Assembly: GCA_036924285.1 (NCBI GenBank)
Contig: JAYKYS010000001.1
Coordinates: 37,695,501 to 37,759,500 of the forward strand
Source of the DNA: Asterella californica
Lineage: Eukaryota; Streptophyta; Marchantiopsida; Marchantiales; Aytoniaceae
DNA length: 64,000 nt
Reading direction: 5' to 3'
Part shown: one piece after another, positions 1-10,480 of the stretch
Layout: each line of letters starts with the position of its first letter
How positions within the stretch are numbered: the first letter of the stretch is position 1
Notes under the pieces: model-generated
The model's input: only the letters and a program-made list of their open reading frames with translations
The model's database searches: none
What the model was told of the DNA's origin: nothing
Made by a program: the position numbers and the translations under genes

Positions 1-1646
1 AGATTTGAAATGTCATGTTTACTTGCACTCCCATTACTGACACGCAAACTCTCTCCAGCACTCCCAATGGCCTAACTCGCTGTCTGTTAGCCATGCCAAC
101 CGTGATACTAGAAGGACGCGTTGGTACTAGATCCAACTTCCTCATGAGTCGTTCCGAGATGGCGTTTACTGCCGATCCTCCATCGACAAGAACATCAGAG
201 ACATCTCTCCCATTGATACGAGCCTCTACTTTTGATGCCTTGTTGCATACCTCTCCTTCACTAGCGTCTAAAGCACTCACACCGACAGTAGAAGAATTTA
301 CCTTCTTCTTCCGACCTCGTCGGGAGCTTAGACCGCTACGAAGTTCTTTCCTCACCGAAGGATTCAGAGCAATCAACTGTCCCACAGTAATGTTTGCTCG
401 TTGCTTTCCCACGTCTTCCACCACATTGTATTTTGATTGCTCCATTGAAATTGTGAAATCAGTATTTCCCAATTTCTTCCGTCGCTCTTTGGTTTTTGAA
501 GAAGATTTGCTACTCCGAGTATTTTGACTTGGAGAATCTTCCATCACGACAGGTTCTCCCTCGTCGAAATGCGTCCTCATCCTCTTCCTCTCTTGAGCCA
601 ACAGCTCTACAGACTGAAAACCTTCTCGTACATCTCGCGGCTCCAAGATGTCAATGCATGCTACACCCTTGTCTTTGCTTTGTGAAGTTGAAGCTCCATC
701 CGCCGTTCCACCATTACGACTCGGACAATTACGTTGGAAGTGTGATCCTCCGCACGTAAAACATCCTTGGCTCGTGTAGTTACTGGGTGATCCTTGCGGT
801 GGTCCACCTCTGGACTGATAGTTTCCATAACCTCGTGAGCCCCCTCCAACATTTGGACTCCGGTGTTGCAACAAATTCACCATATTGATCTTCAAATCTG
901 CCCGAGAATCTGTCAAACTTTTCAACTCATCACGAAAGTCGGGAGTAACAGATCTAGATGGTACAGTGACTGTAACCGCACTAGTAGGAGCTATCGGAGT
1001 CAGATTCTGAAATCGAACAGTCGGAACACTCGCAGGTGTCAGAGTTGGCATGCTCGGCCCTTGCACATCTCCACATGCTGCGCCAACAGTCATTGGTTGC
1101 AAGTCGTCTCCATCCAGACTCTCTTCCATCCTGGTTGCGATCTTCACTGCATCAGCCTTCGAAGTTGGTCTCTCATACCGCACTTGTGTTCGAATCTCCG
1201 GCCTCAATCCCCCAATAAAATTCTTTGTGAGCATTGCTCCAATGCCCACCATCGTTGGTTCTACTACATCTCCACTCTTTCGTAAAACCACCCGAAACTT
1301 CTGTTCTAATTTCTCCACCCTCTCGGCATAAGTCCTTACTTTCTTTCTCTCCTTGTTTGAGGTAAGTTACCTCCACCATTAACTTCTCGTAACTTTCATC
1401 AGGAAGAAAAGTTTCAATTAAGGCCTCCGTCAATACTTCCCAAGTATCATCTGGAGTCCCCACTACTCTTCTCTTCTTCCTATCCTCATACCATGTCAAT
1501 GCAGAACTCTCAAGAAATTCAGGTATCAACCCTACCCACTCGCTCTTCTTTCGATCTCCATTGCCAATGCATGCTCTTTTGAAGTCTCTCACAAATCCTT
1601 CCACGTCTTCTCCATCCTTTCCGTAAAACACCGGAAGTTTCCCCAT
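1..1646 (-). pseudogene. B2 gag-pol, partial (Gag, zinc knuckle, protease start), frameshifted
   Basis: Gag begins at the ATG at 1646, as in B1 (opening MGKLPVFYGKDGED). It forms the retrotransposon particle and binds RNA. After about 100 residues the frame breaks in the GA-rich run at about 1341-1350. The homologous protein resumes in another frame and stays open to the window edge. That part has a CX2CX3HX4C knuckle (CFTCGGSHFQRNC, about 730-770) and a retropepsin-like segment with the motif LVDGGSAVNA (DGG codons near 176-184). The ORF has no stop before position 1 and probably continues into RT. Compared with B1, B2 keeps a Gln codon after the gag segment ending IRT, where B1 has a stop. 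Confidence 0.85.
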
Positions 1647-1705
1647 TCTTCTCTTCTTTTCTTCTTCTTACTCAAGGAACTGCTTGCGGATGTGAAGATC
1701 TCACT

Positions 1706-1780
1706 TCACCGCAATCCACAATTTCCCCGTTGAGCTCTCTCCTCTCCAAAGGTTGGAATAAGTTTGACCCTCATGGTCAT
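1706..1780 (-). CDS. Small ORF between ORF0 and gag of B2 (24 aa)
   Basis: The ATG at 1780 lies two bases after the stop of the zinc-knuckle ORF, and the reading frame ends at 1706-1708. The peptide contains TMRVKLIPTFGEERAQ. This resembles TMRMRLMHTFGEEIAQ in the 55-aa ORF at the same place in B1. I know no function for it. It may be a real small protein, a reinitiation ORF before gag, or the frayed C-terminus of the upstream ORF. Confidence 0.35.
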   Translation of the reverse strand: MTMRVKLIPTFGEERAQRGNCGLR

Positions 1781-1781
1781 C

Positions 1782-2246
1782 TTATCTCTCGTGTGACAGA
1801 CTATCTCCATCCTCGCTAGAGGTCTTCACTCGTTCCGTTTCTACACTCAACCTTCTCTCGAGACCTTCGGCTACAGTTTCTAGCAAAGCAACCACTGCGC
1901 TACACTCGTGCTCAACTGGAATCCCGTCCACTCCACATCTAGGACAAAAGGTTGTAGGATCAATGACGTCTTGTCTAGGGGAAGAAGGACCTATGTGTAA
2001 GCTTAAGTCGACCAACCCTCTTCGCTCACGCAAAAGTCTATTCTTCGTAGGACACTTGCTCACTTTATGTCCTTCTTCTCCACACAAAAAGCACCTCGAG
2101 TTCTTCTCCTGGTTCTTACGACTACTCTCTGCTTCTTCCTCAAATTCTAGTCGAAATTCTCCTTTCGCCAGATCAGCGGTAACTATCACCGCATAGCCTT
2201 GAGGGATCTTGCTCAACCTCAATTTCCACTCTTGCTGTCCTTCCAT
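1782..2246 (-). CDS. B2 ORF0: zinc-knuckle protein encoded upstream of gag (154 aa)
   Basis: This is an intact ORF between the LTR leader and gag, starting MEGQQEWKLRLSKIPQGY. It has a canonical CX2CX4HX4C knuckle (CFLCGEEGHKVSKC, about residues 52-65) and a second Cys/His cluster (CPRCGVDGIPVEHEC, about residues 101-115). B1 carries a homologue in the same position, with both clusters kept despite wide divergence elsewhere. That points to selection in the family's past. Knuckles of this type bind single-stranded nucleic acid, so a role in RNA packaging or as a Gag accessory factor is plausible but inferred. Standard Ty3/Gypsy elements have their knuckle inside Gag, and B2 also has that one, so this is an additional protein. 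The start fits the homologue's start. Confidence 0.7.
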   Translation of the reverse strand: MEGQQEWKLRLSKIPQGYAVIVTADLAKGEFRLEFEEEAESSRKNQEKNSRCFLCGEEGHKVSKCPTKNRLLRERRGLVDLSLHIGPSSPRQDVIDPTTFCPRCGVDGIPVEHECSAVVALLETVAEGLERRLSVETERVKTSSEDGDSLSHER

Positions 2247-2814
2247 GACGATGATCCGTCATACATCTCTCTTGCTATATAGCTTGTTTGACAATTTTGA
2301 TCACTCGACTATCTTCTCACTTAGCAATCTCTCACATTACTAAGTAGAAGCTTAACTTGTCAACCCTGAGCCTTAGAGATCGAACATAACCCTCTCAAGA
2401 ATTCTGAAATTCTTTCACTCTTTTACTTCAGCAAGCGATATAACAGATTTGACCCCCCTTCACTTCGAATGCCATAACTCCAGTTCTACTCGATCAATTC
2501 ACGCATGATTTGGGTGCCTAGATAGCTTATCTTCCAAGCTATCAGCATGTAAGATTTCAAGGTCTAACTTTAAAAACTGAAAATATGAAACTGACTGTAA
2601 ACTCCTTCCCGAGAGCTCACTATTTGATACCGAAAAACCTCCTTAACTTCCGAAAGACATAACTCTCTCCTCACAATTGATCTCTCGGAGATATCAAGCT
2701 TATTGGAAAGCTTATCTTGCCCTCTATAACATGGTGTATGTACAAAGGTTCTGAACTCATGCTCAAAAACAGACATGAACTGTACTAACGACTAAATACG
2801 AATCTTTGTATCGA
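2247..2814 (-). other. B2 leader between primer-binding site and ORF0
   Basis: About 570 bases separate the primer-binding site from ORF0. I see no conserved ORF here. The track-length ORF at 2570-2776 has no counterpart in B1. The stretch is probably the untranslated leader, where packaging and dimerisation signals would be expected. Confidence 0.5.
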
Positions 2815-2833
2815 GGTCCCGGCAACGGAACCA
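2815..2833 (-). promoter_or_regulatory. Primer-binding site of B2
   Basis: Four bases inside the 5' LTR the minus strand reads TGGTTCCGTTGCCGGGACC. This is complementary to a tRNA 3' end finishing in CCA. The same 19 bases sit in the same place in B1 (38405-38423). The sequence resembles the tRNA-Asp primer sites of plant elements but differs near the CCA end, so I do not assign the tRNA. Confidence 0.7.
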
Positions 2834-2836
2834 AAA

Positions 2837-3635
2837 TGTAAGCCGGACTGTCTCTCACCCAGGGGTACCTCAGATGACTAGGATTACTAGTGCACCTTAA
2901 TTACAAAGATTCTATCATACCCATGCTCACTTCACTCAACACTCTGACCCGTATGGTCACATCGGTCCCTCTAATAGCGTTCCTGCAAACAAGTTCTAAC
3001 CCCGCCTTCCACATTGCATCACATAGTATTCAAGGACTCCCAAGGTCTCCAATGCTCACTTTACTTATAGACAGGAAAATGAGAGTGTCTTCCACCTTCT
3101 CAACTCCTCCTTATATACTCTACAACTTCTTACCGTGGTAACTTTCACTAAGTTACGTTACCTCATGGTAAGTGCGCAATCCAAAATAGTAAAACTTCTA
3201 AAGGCTACTAAGACTTAAGAATAGCACACACATTACTTGTTCTACTTTACTAAAGTAAGAGATTCTCCTACTTTAGCTTTTGTAAAGTGTTAACTTTCCA
3301 CGCTATCCAGTCGAAAGACGACAACACACTAATACGTCTTTTGAGGAGCATCTTTAGATCTTTGTGCATGACTTTTCATCATGCATCCAATCAGTGATGG
3401 TCAACAAAGTCACATACTTTTGGAAAGCATATTTAGAGCTCCGCACTTGTCCTATAGTGCCATAGTGGAACCTCTAATAGTTTCCTCAATTTAGTTATAA
3501 CTATCTCAGCTAGTTATGACTACTTTTGATCACTCTAAATTTAGATCTTCAAACTAGAGTAACCTTTAAGATAGTCATACCTAATGAAATGTATATAAGC
3601 ATACACACAAATAATGGGATACTTGTGGTGTGACA
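2837..3635 (-). repeat. 5' LTR of B2 (799 bp)
   Basis: The repeat starts TGTAAG and ends GTGTGACA on the plus strand, next to the primer-binding site. Its start shares the segment around CTGTCTCTCACCCAGGG with the B1 LTR, but the two are clearly diverged, so B2 is an older copy or another subfamily. Confidence 0.8.
3111..3117 (-). promoter_or_regulatory. Candidate TATA box in the B2 5' LTR
   Basis: The minus strand reads TATATAA within GAGTATATAAGGAG. It occupies about the same place in the LTR as the TATAAATA of B1, which supports it as the core promoter of the family. Confidence 0.5.
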
Positions 3636-3735
3636 GGACGAAGTTCTCTTTAGAGGAAGTTGTTCTTTTGGTGAAGACACTTTGGAAAAAGTTGAACCTT
3701 ATACGGCAAAAGAAGAGTCTTCTTTGTCAGAGTTT

Positions 3736-4124
3736 TCTGAGAGCAGTAGTAGTAGAGATAACTTAATGTGAAGATATTTAGCGTTTATGATGTTAGAGGC
3801 TACCTAGTAGCACTTCAGCAGTACTTCTTCATTGAGACATTTCCATCCGTGGCTCTGTTTTCTGTTGTTTATTTTTTCCTTGAGGTCCCTGACCTGTTTA
3901 GTACTTGTTAAGTTATTTGTCAAGATTATCAACTCTGTCTTGTTGGATAGACCTGAGTTTGATCTCTACCGGGACTGATTTCTGCACGTGAGAATAAAAG
4001 ACAACCATAAAGAATCACCTTTGTCACATGTTTATTACTTTTGGATGATCTTTACTTTCATCTTTGTGGGTTCGATCTTTAAATTACTACTTTTGAGCAT
4101 CTTTTGTTTTTCTTGTGTGTTACA
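3736..4124 (+). repeat. Repeat F, copy 1
   Basis: This stretch shares long near-identical blocks with the reverse complement of 58233-58493, notably the run from AGAATAAAAGACAACCATAA to TTCTTGTGTGTTACA. Copy 1 holds about 130 bases more than copy 2. Both copies end in GTGTGTTACA beside retroelement coding relics. F could be an LTR end or a small non-autonomous element; no coding capacity is visible. Bases 3636-3735, between the B2 LTR and F, are not recognised. Confidence 0.55.
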
Positions 4125-5035
4125 AAAACCTTGACAAGATACTATACCGGTGCGAGAAGAGACTATGGAGGAAGTCTCACCATCTATCTCAGAGAGATCA
4201 GAAAGGAGTAAAAAAGATAAGCCTTATGCCTACAAGTTGTAGTCATATATTGAAGCAACTACAGATTTGAAGGGAGTGTTAGAAGAGAGAGTATTCAATG
4301 CGAAAATTGAGTTTACTCTACAAGAGACCCTTGGAATAGCAAAGAAGGAGTTTCATGGTGTCATTATTGACACCATCAAGCGAAAGAGGCAGTTGACATG
4401 AGAGATTGCTATGACTAATGCTCTAGACATTAGAATAACGAAGGAAGAGGAGCTAGACCTAGCTGAATATTGCACCAACCACAAGGTTTGATTTGCTGTA
4501 GATGAAGAAAAGAGAGACATGATAGGGTTCTCAGTCACTACACTAGGGGACATTAGGCTAGAGCTACTTTGATGAAAGTATGATATGTGACAGATCCGAT
4601 GGTTGCTCTCATTGATCATGGACATGAGATTAACATTGTGTTTAAGGATGTCTACAGCGAGGAAAGTGGTCCATTGACATAGAGCATGGTTGGATGACTG
4701 GACAGCAAATAACACGTGAGGAGAACTCTACGGTGCTTGTCCGGATGTAAGGGTGAAGATTGAGGATGTAGTTACAGAACAAATGTTTTTTTGTTCAAGA
4801 CACTACTTCGTATCTGGTGATTCTTGGACAGCCATACATTACAACTGTAAGGATAGAGACCAAGGTGTTGGATGATGGATCTGCTTATGCTCGGATTAGA
4901 AGTCGAGACGGTAAGACAGCAATGCAATAATTTATTGTATCTCCTAACCATGAGCACAATAAAGAGTACTTACGGAGTGGTTCTCTTCTTCGAGTCATTG
5001 AAGAGTTCAAGGATTTTTGCATAAAATCACTATAG
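4125..5035 (+). pseudogene. Relic E: Gag C-terminus and protease of an A/C-like element
   Basis: Piecewise translation on the plus strand matches the Gag tail and protease of families A and C: ATTDLKGVLEERVFNAKIEF, then GIAKKEFHGVIIDTIKRKRQ, ALIDHGHEIN at the catalytic site, and VLDDGSAYARIRSRDGK. The frame is broken by several stops and shifts, so the copy is old and dead. Even here the active-site triad reads Asp-His-Gly. Repeat F joins its left side in the middle of the Gag region. Confidence 0.8.
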
Positions 5036-5100
5036 AGCGAGGGTATAGTGATACCGATTGACAAAAGATGGTACTCTCGCTAGCGAAAGGAAATATTTTT

Positions 5101-5397
5101 TGTACATGAGTTGTGGGATTTTCTGAGAGTGGATTTGTTTTATATACACAGCTTGTTGATCTACAGAAGTGGGAGCAGAAGGTTGTGGAAAGAGTTGAAA
5201 AAGACCTAAAAAGAGTGGGTGTGCTTGACGAAAAGGATAGAATAGCGGATGTTTACATGGAGATGGGATTAGAGGATCCTTTGGAGGAGCTTACCAAGGT
5301 TGACAAAGGGAGTGAAGATCAACTGGTGGAGATAAATTGTGAAGCCTTGGATTTTCATTTTATTTGTAAATTTTTGTTTTTGTTAGTAAAGAAGTAG
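5101..5397 (+). pseudogene. Relic E: N-terminal part of Pol
   Basis: An open stretch of about 95 codons reads GFSESGFVLYTQLVDLQKWE and then EDPLEELTKVD. It matches the segment between protease and RT in A2 (GFSDCGIAIYRRIEELRRKE, EDPLQEITSI). It follows the protease relic at the distance seen in intact elements, so both belong to one element. The similarity ends near 5345, and nothing of the RT itself follows. Confidence 0.7.
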
Positions 5398-5399
5398 AT

Positions 5400-6020
5400 T
5401 AGTTAGCATAGATGACAAGATAGAATAGTTTTAGTTGTAGTATAGAGTTCTTCACCGAAGAATGATGCTGAGTGAAAATACATGAACTACGAAGTTTATA
5501 TATTTGATATGATAATCTGGTTGCATTTGCAGACGAAGAGCTTTCTACTGATATCTCATTTGTTGAGAATGGATGTCGGACGACGAAGTTATGAGCTCAT
5601 GAAGAATGACCGAAGTACGACGAGAGTAAGTGCAACTTCATCGACGAAGACCAAGAGGAACTTCGCACTTGAGAAGCGAGAGGAAATAGATATAAGAGGA
5701 GTCACAATATTTCACTTTTACTATTCCCGCTCGCAGATTTACTATAGCGTTCTAGAAATAGAAGGAAGAGATCGACGAAGAGCGACTTCGAGAAAGTTCA
5801 ACTTCGTAGTATTTGAGTGATAGGATTCACAGGAGAAGTATTTCACACTTCGTGAACCGAAGAACTTCGTACTTCAGCAGTTGGGAAGGATGCACGGGAT
5901 GCAGACTTTGCAGAAGCCGCCTGCGAGGCTGAAGACGTGTGCGACGAAGTGGTCCAATCCGATCTTATGAGAGACGACTTGAGGACTAGAGTTGTCTTTT
6001 CTACAGTAGAATTGGGGTGT
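5400..6020. other. Unassigned stretch rich in ACTTCG/CGAAGT words
   Basis: No family-level similarity is visible. The words CGAAG and CTTCG recur many times on both strands (for example about 5445-5480, 5533-5680, 5770-5905), often as CGACGAAG or ACTTCGT. A 112-codon ORF (5482-5820) lies inside but its protein looks like nothing I know and follows the repeated word. The piece may be an old LTR or leader of relic E, or satellite-like DNA. Confidence 0.4.
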
Positions 6021-7070
6021 TGTCGTATCGTGGACCGGTTCTTACCTGAAATTCAGACTTTGATGCTTGTCGCTCCAAAGACAATCATGGAGAAAGCAAG
6101 CTAAGCCTCAGCTTATAGGCTTTTGACACAATTCTGGATCTCCACTTTCATCGCATCAGTGGATAGAGCTCCTTGTCAGCACTCCATAGACACTTTGTCT
6201 ACTTTGTTTGGACGTCTAGTGGAGAAGTTACAGGACTCGAAAGATGGAGAAAGCAAGCTAGGCCCCAGCTTACGAGCTTTTGATACAATTCGGGATCTCC
6301 ACTTTCATTGCATCAGTGAGTAGAGCTCCTTGTCAGCTTTTCATATGCACTTTGTCTATTTCGTTTGGACGCCTAGTGGTGAAGTTACAGGACTCGAAAG
6401 ATGGAGAAAACAAGCCAGGCCTCAGCTTACAGGATTTTGGCACAACTTCGGATCTTCTGTTTCATCGCATCTTCTTCTTTCGAGTCACATAACTTCTTCA
6501 CTAGACGTCCAAACGAAGTACACAGGGTGCCTATGAAAAGATGACAATGAGCTCTACCCATTAAATCAAGCTAGGCCTTAGTTTACTTGCTGATTGGGTA
6601 TTAGCGGCTCCAGGCGTTATATTAAAGATGCAAGGGGTCAGCTTCCTCATTATGACAGAAACCTTGTACTTACAGAGACTGACGTAAGGGGGCAACTTAA
6701 AGGGCTAGCTTGCATCTGCGACTGTCAGCGGACGGTTCGGGAGATTTGGAGGTCCAATGCAAGCGCGCAAGGCGTCGTTGGGTTCAGATCTGTGCAGGTT
6801 ACGCACTGGATAAGAAGGTTTGTGAGGAGATGGATCCAGGGGTGTGTACTGGGAAAAATTGAGACGCATGAAAGAGATTTGGAGATTTCAGTTGTCTGTG
6901 AAGGAGAGTTGGACCGTTCGGACCGTTTCGGAGTCCAAACTTGTTGTACTGCAATATTCGTTTTCGTGGTTGTTTTTCTCTGTCTTGTCTCTGTTTAGCA
7001 CACAGCATCTCCATAGCCAAGAACCTCACATTTTCTTGGACATCCTTCACGCAAAATCCGATGCGACATA
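6021..7070 (+). repeat. 5' LTR of A0, internally deleted (1050 bp)
   Basis: The LTR starts TGTCGTATCGTGGACCGG and ends GCGACATA directly before the A-family leader. Against the 2019-bp A2 LTR, about 970 bases are missing: sequence equivalent to about 17160 joins sequence equivalent to about 18135 near 6945. The 157-bp tandem units are present (starts 6098, 6255, 6412). Part of the third unit (about 6471-6563) is inverted in place. Confidence 0.8.
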
Positions 7071-7098
7071 CGGCGGTGAACTCGACGTGGAGGTCCGG
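7071..7098 (+). mobile_element. A0 leader, left piece (continues at 44840)
   Basis: CGGCGGTGAACTCGACG and the following bases equal the first 28 bases of the A2 leader with few changes. The last four bases, CCGG, are repeated at 44840-44843, where the leader resumes (GGTGGATATTTCT). This makes A0 the outermost host of the nest. Confidence 0.85.
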
Positions 7099-10000
7099 TA
7101 TCGTGTCGGATATTGCGTGAAGGATGTCCAGGAAAACGCGAGGTTCCTGGCTGTGGAGATGTTGTGTGCTGAAACAGAGACAAGACAGAGAAAAACAACC
7201 ACGAAAACGAACACTGCGATATATACCAACTCCAAATGTATGTACACTGCCGGTTCTTTCTCCTAAGAGTACAGAACTGAAAAACAGACCAGAGCGGTTT
7301 GTAACCTACTTCAAAGCCCTTAAAACAACCCCTGATTCTCAACCCTGACCAAAAAAACACCGAAGCGTAGCTCAAAGCAAGAGAAACTTCCCTTTGCTAA
7401 CAAGCAGAGCCAAAGCAGTATCACACGATCCAAACCCAAGTCCAAACCACATCCATGTACAAATTCTTAGCTAAAGCTAGCTGCCACAAGCTGTATATAG
7501 CCAACCAGAACTCTAACGAACTCAAAAGAGCAAAACCCGTAGCGAAGAAACCGAAAAAGACCTATCTATGAACTTCCTCCTTTCGCCGAACGGACTTCAG
7601 ATGTCGATAGGGTCTCCTCCGCTGACTCCGTTAACCCAAGAAACCTTCAGACCCGACTTCCAACAGCTGAGATATCATCGATTTTTTATCACAGGTGACC
7701 GAACCTTCAAAAACTCCTCCCTGCGGTTTAAAACCGCACACACCGCACAAACGGATCGTCTAAACTGATATCCATCTTCCCTGGCAGATAGATCTAGCTA
7801 TCACGAACCCAACGAGACTCCAAACAAGTCATCTGGAGTTCCCCTTGCAAAACCACGCAAGAAATTTGATCGCAGGTTGCAAAAAACTGACGTAAATGAT
7901 CTCCTGCGGCTCAAACTCGCTCACCTCACCCAAACCAACAATTCAATCCACGTATTGTCTTCTCCTATGCGTAGATGAAGACTCTTTGATCGCGTAGGCA
8001 CCAAGAACGAAGAGCTTGGCACACCGATCGCGAAGAACAACCCAATTTTAGATCGCAGACGATGAAAAACTTGACGCAAGCGCTTCCCTGCGAGCCAATT
8101 TCACTTAGAACTCCTAAACCGCCCGATGCAACTTGGTATCGTCTTCAATTTCTTGTAGAACTCGGTGTTCTGATCTCGATGGATCCAAGGACAGCAAGTT
8201 TGGACTCCGGAACGATCCAAACGATCCAACTCTCCTTCACAAGTAACTAAAATCTCTAAATCTTCTTCTTGCGTCTCAATTTCTCTCAGTACACATCTCC
8301 CGATCCGCCTCTTCTCAAACCATCTTAACCTGTGCGTAGCCTGCACAGATCTGAACCCGATGACACCTTGCGCGTGTGTATTGAACTTCTCAATTCTCCA
8401 AAACGTCCACCGACAGATCGTAAGAACAAGCAAACCCTTTAAGCAGCCCCCTTGTAACAGTCTCTGTACGTTGTCGGAGTGTAATCCGTCTACCTAGGAA
8501 AGCGCCGGGCTTCTGGCTGTGGTTGTTCACTCAAGAGGTTGGCTTTCAGGTCACAATAGGGCTATAAACACTCACACAGATGTGTAAGATCTAGTAATAT
8601 ACCCAGAAGACGAAATTCAGGTCTAGCTGGCAGTAATAGGATTCGGCGGTGAACTTTGACACTCACGGAGAGGAAAACTATGAAGGTTTAGACCTCTAAA
8701 CTTCCCCTACATGCAAATGAGGTACTACTGAACTCACAGACGAAATTTCAGCATGAGATCAAATTCTGACACGGAGATATGAACAGAAAAGTTTTGAGCA
8801 AGAAAACTACGGCAATTTCTGGTACCTAGCTGGCTATTTCAACCTATAACAGGAGTTTGGCTCGATCAATTTCAAAGTTTCTTACAGGATTTGCAGTCTA
8901 CAGGGTGCTGAACATCCCTGTGAAGTTGGGACTCCTGAATGTACACAGAACTGTAGATCTCCTCCTCTGAAGTCGTTGCTCTAGATTAAGAGCTTTTCAG
9001 ACCCCCTCAGCTTCAGCGGCCGCCCTGAATTACTCAGTTGCTCAATCGATATGAAACTTTTTGTGAAATCGTAGCCCAGCTGGCGGAGAACACAACCTCG
9101 AAGTTTTGAAGCAATTTCCTCAAATCTGCTGCGAGTGACACTGAAAACCCTAAATCCAACCAAAATGATTCAATTCTAGCACAATCCGAACTTCAATTGC
9201 TCATAACTCCGTCTTTATTGACTCAAATCGATCGAAATTTTCACTGGAAGTGCTTGGCATGACGAGACCTCTCTCCCTGTGCTCTCAGATTTCGAAGATC
9301 CCTCACCAAATGCTCGAACTCCACTCTAGAGCTCTGTTTCTAAATTTAGAGTTTAACAAAAGACAAAAATGGACCAATGGGAGTTCATAGCTCCACTTGG
9401 TTGTCCTTTAGTACCCTAAACCACGTGGCAACTTAGAGTTACTCATAGGCTACCACGTCAAGCCCCCTAGAGTGCCAGCGTAAAACTTAAATTACTTAAA
9501 ACGACACGCAGCCCTGAAAAATAACTTAAATCAGCTAGAAAGCGTGCATGGACGACACGCAAATACAACCCATGAGCTTAAGCCCTATCAACATGGTAAT
9601 CAACCTACTAAGACTCAAAATAGTGTTAACACCGTATGCAAAGGTGTCAAACATATACATAAACGACTAGAAGTAATATAAGCTAACTTCTAGAACTACT
9701 AAACTCAAGCGTCGGAGTAGAAATATAACATGTAGCCGCCAAGTAGCGCGACAACGTACGAAGTCCTCTCAAATAATAATGAAGCAGGCCCCTTGCGTCT
9801 TTGATATAACGCATGAAACCTCAAATACCCAGTCAGCAAGTAACTAGGGCCTAGCTTGATTTTGCCTTCTTTCGAATCGCATAACTTCTTCACTAGATGT
9901 CCAAATGAAGTAGACAAAGTGCTTATGGAAAGCTGACAAGGAGCTCTATCCACTGATGCGATAAAAGCGAAGATCCGAAGTTGCACCAAAAACTCGTAAG

Positions 10001-10405
10001 CTGGGGTTTAGCTTGTTTTCTCCATCTTTCGAGTCTTGTAACTTTTCCACTAGGTGACCAAACGAAGTAGACGAAGTGCCTATGGAAAGCTGACAAGGAG
10101 CTCTATCCAGTGATGCGACAAAAGCGAATATCCGAAGTTGCGCCAAAAACTCGTAAGCTGGTGCCTAGCTTGTTTTCTCCATCTTTCAAGTCCTATAACT
10201 TCTCCACTAGGCGTCCAAACGAAGTAGACGAAGTGTCTATGGAAAGCTGACAAGGAGCTCTACCCATCTATGCGATGAAAATGGAGATCCGAAATGATGT
10301 CAAAAGCCCGTAAGCTAGGGCCTAGCTTGTCGTTCTCATGAGTGTCTTTGGAGCGACAAGCATCGAAGTCTGAATTTCAGATAGGAGCCGGTCCACGACA
10401 CGACA
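7099..10405 (-). repeat. 3' LTR of A1, carrying a solo C LTR
   Basis: Without the inserted solo LTR and one ACGT duplication it is about 2021 bp, like the other A LTRs. The right end reads CGACACGACA against the polypurine tract. The left end, TATCGTGTCGG, abuts the CCGG duplication. The three 157-bp tandem units lie at about 9850-10315. Confidence 0.85.
8472..9753 (-). repeat. Solo LTR of family C inside the A1 LTR
   Basis: A single 1282-bp LTR, TGTCGG...GCGACA on the plus strand, lies between ACGT (8468-8471) and ACGT (9754-9757). The uninterrupted A1 5' LTR reads CTGTACGTATGAAG at the same site (about 44185), which shows the empty site. No internal sequence is present, so it arose by LTR-LTR recombination. 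It is more diverged than the C1 LTRs. Confidence 0.9.
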
Positions 10406-10472
10406 TCCACCCCCTCTGAACCTGTACATCCTTCGATATGCACCAGAGATACCAACCAAGGAGTGGACCGGC
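10406..10472 (-). promoter_or_regulatory. Polypurine tract, hairpin and outer stem of A1
   Basis: On the minus strand the tract AGAGGGGGTGGA abuts the 3' LTR and primes plus-strand DNA synthesis. Upstream is a hairpin (10424-10443; arms GTGCAT and ATGTAC, one G-T pair). Outside that, GCCGGTCCAC at 10387-10396 and its complement at 10463-10472 form a 10-bp inverted pair around the tract. The same parts occur in A2. Confidence 0.6.
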
Positions 10473-10480
10473 TTATCGTC

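Larger units (their letters stand above)
1..3635 (-). mobile_element. Ty3/Gypsy LTR retrotransposon, family B copy 2 (B2), 5' part only
   Basis: Read on the minus strand from the right, the element shows a 5' LTR (2837-3635), a primer-binding site, a leader, a zinc-knuckle ORF, a small ORF, gag and the start of pol with the protease. It then leaves the window at position 1. The order matches the more complete B1 copy at 22797-39210, and the proteins align along their whole length. The flank right of the LTR (from 3636) does not look like B sequence. The other LTR lies outside the window, so the target duplication cannot be checked. Confidence 0.9.

Noticed and set aside
15..527. 170-codon plus-strand ORF
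   Set aside because: Antisense shadow of B2 gag-pol; the minus-strand protein aligns with B1.
5482..5820. 112-codon ORF as a host gene
   Set aside because: No recognisable domain, lies in a repeat-like CGAAG-rich stretch, no conserved counterpart.
7000..7160. A second LTR-leader-inverted LTR palindrome
   Set aside because: It is the insertion of A1 into the A0 leader, shown by the CCGG duplication and the resumption of A0 at 44840.
6594..7375. Overlapping ORFs of 60-140 codons on both strands
   Set aside because: They lie in A LTRs, recur in every LTR copy with different breaks, and have no family motif.
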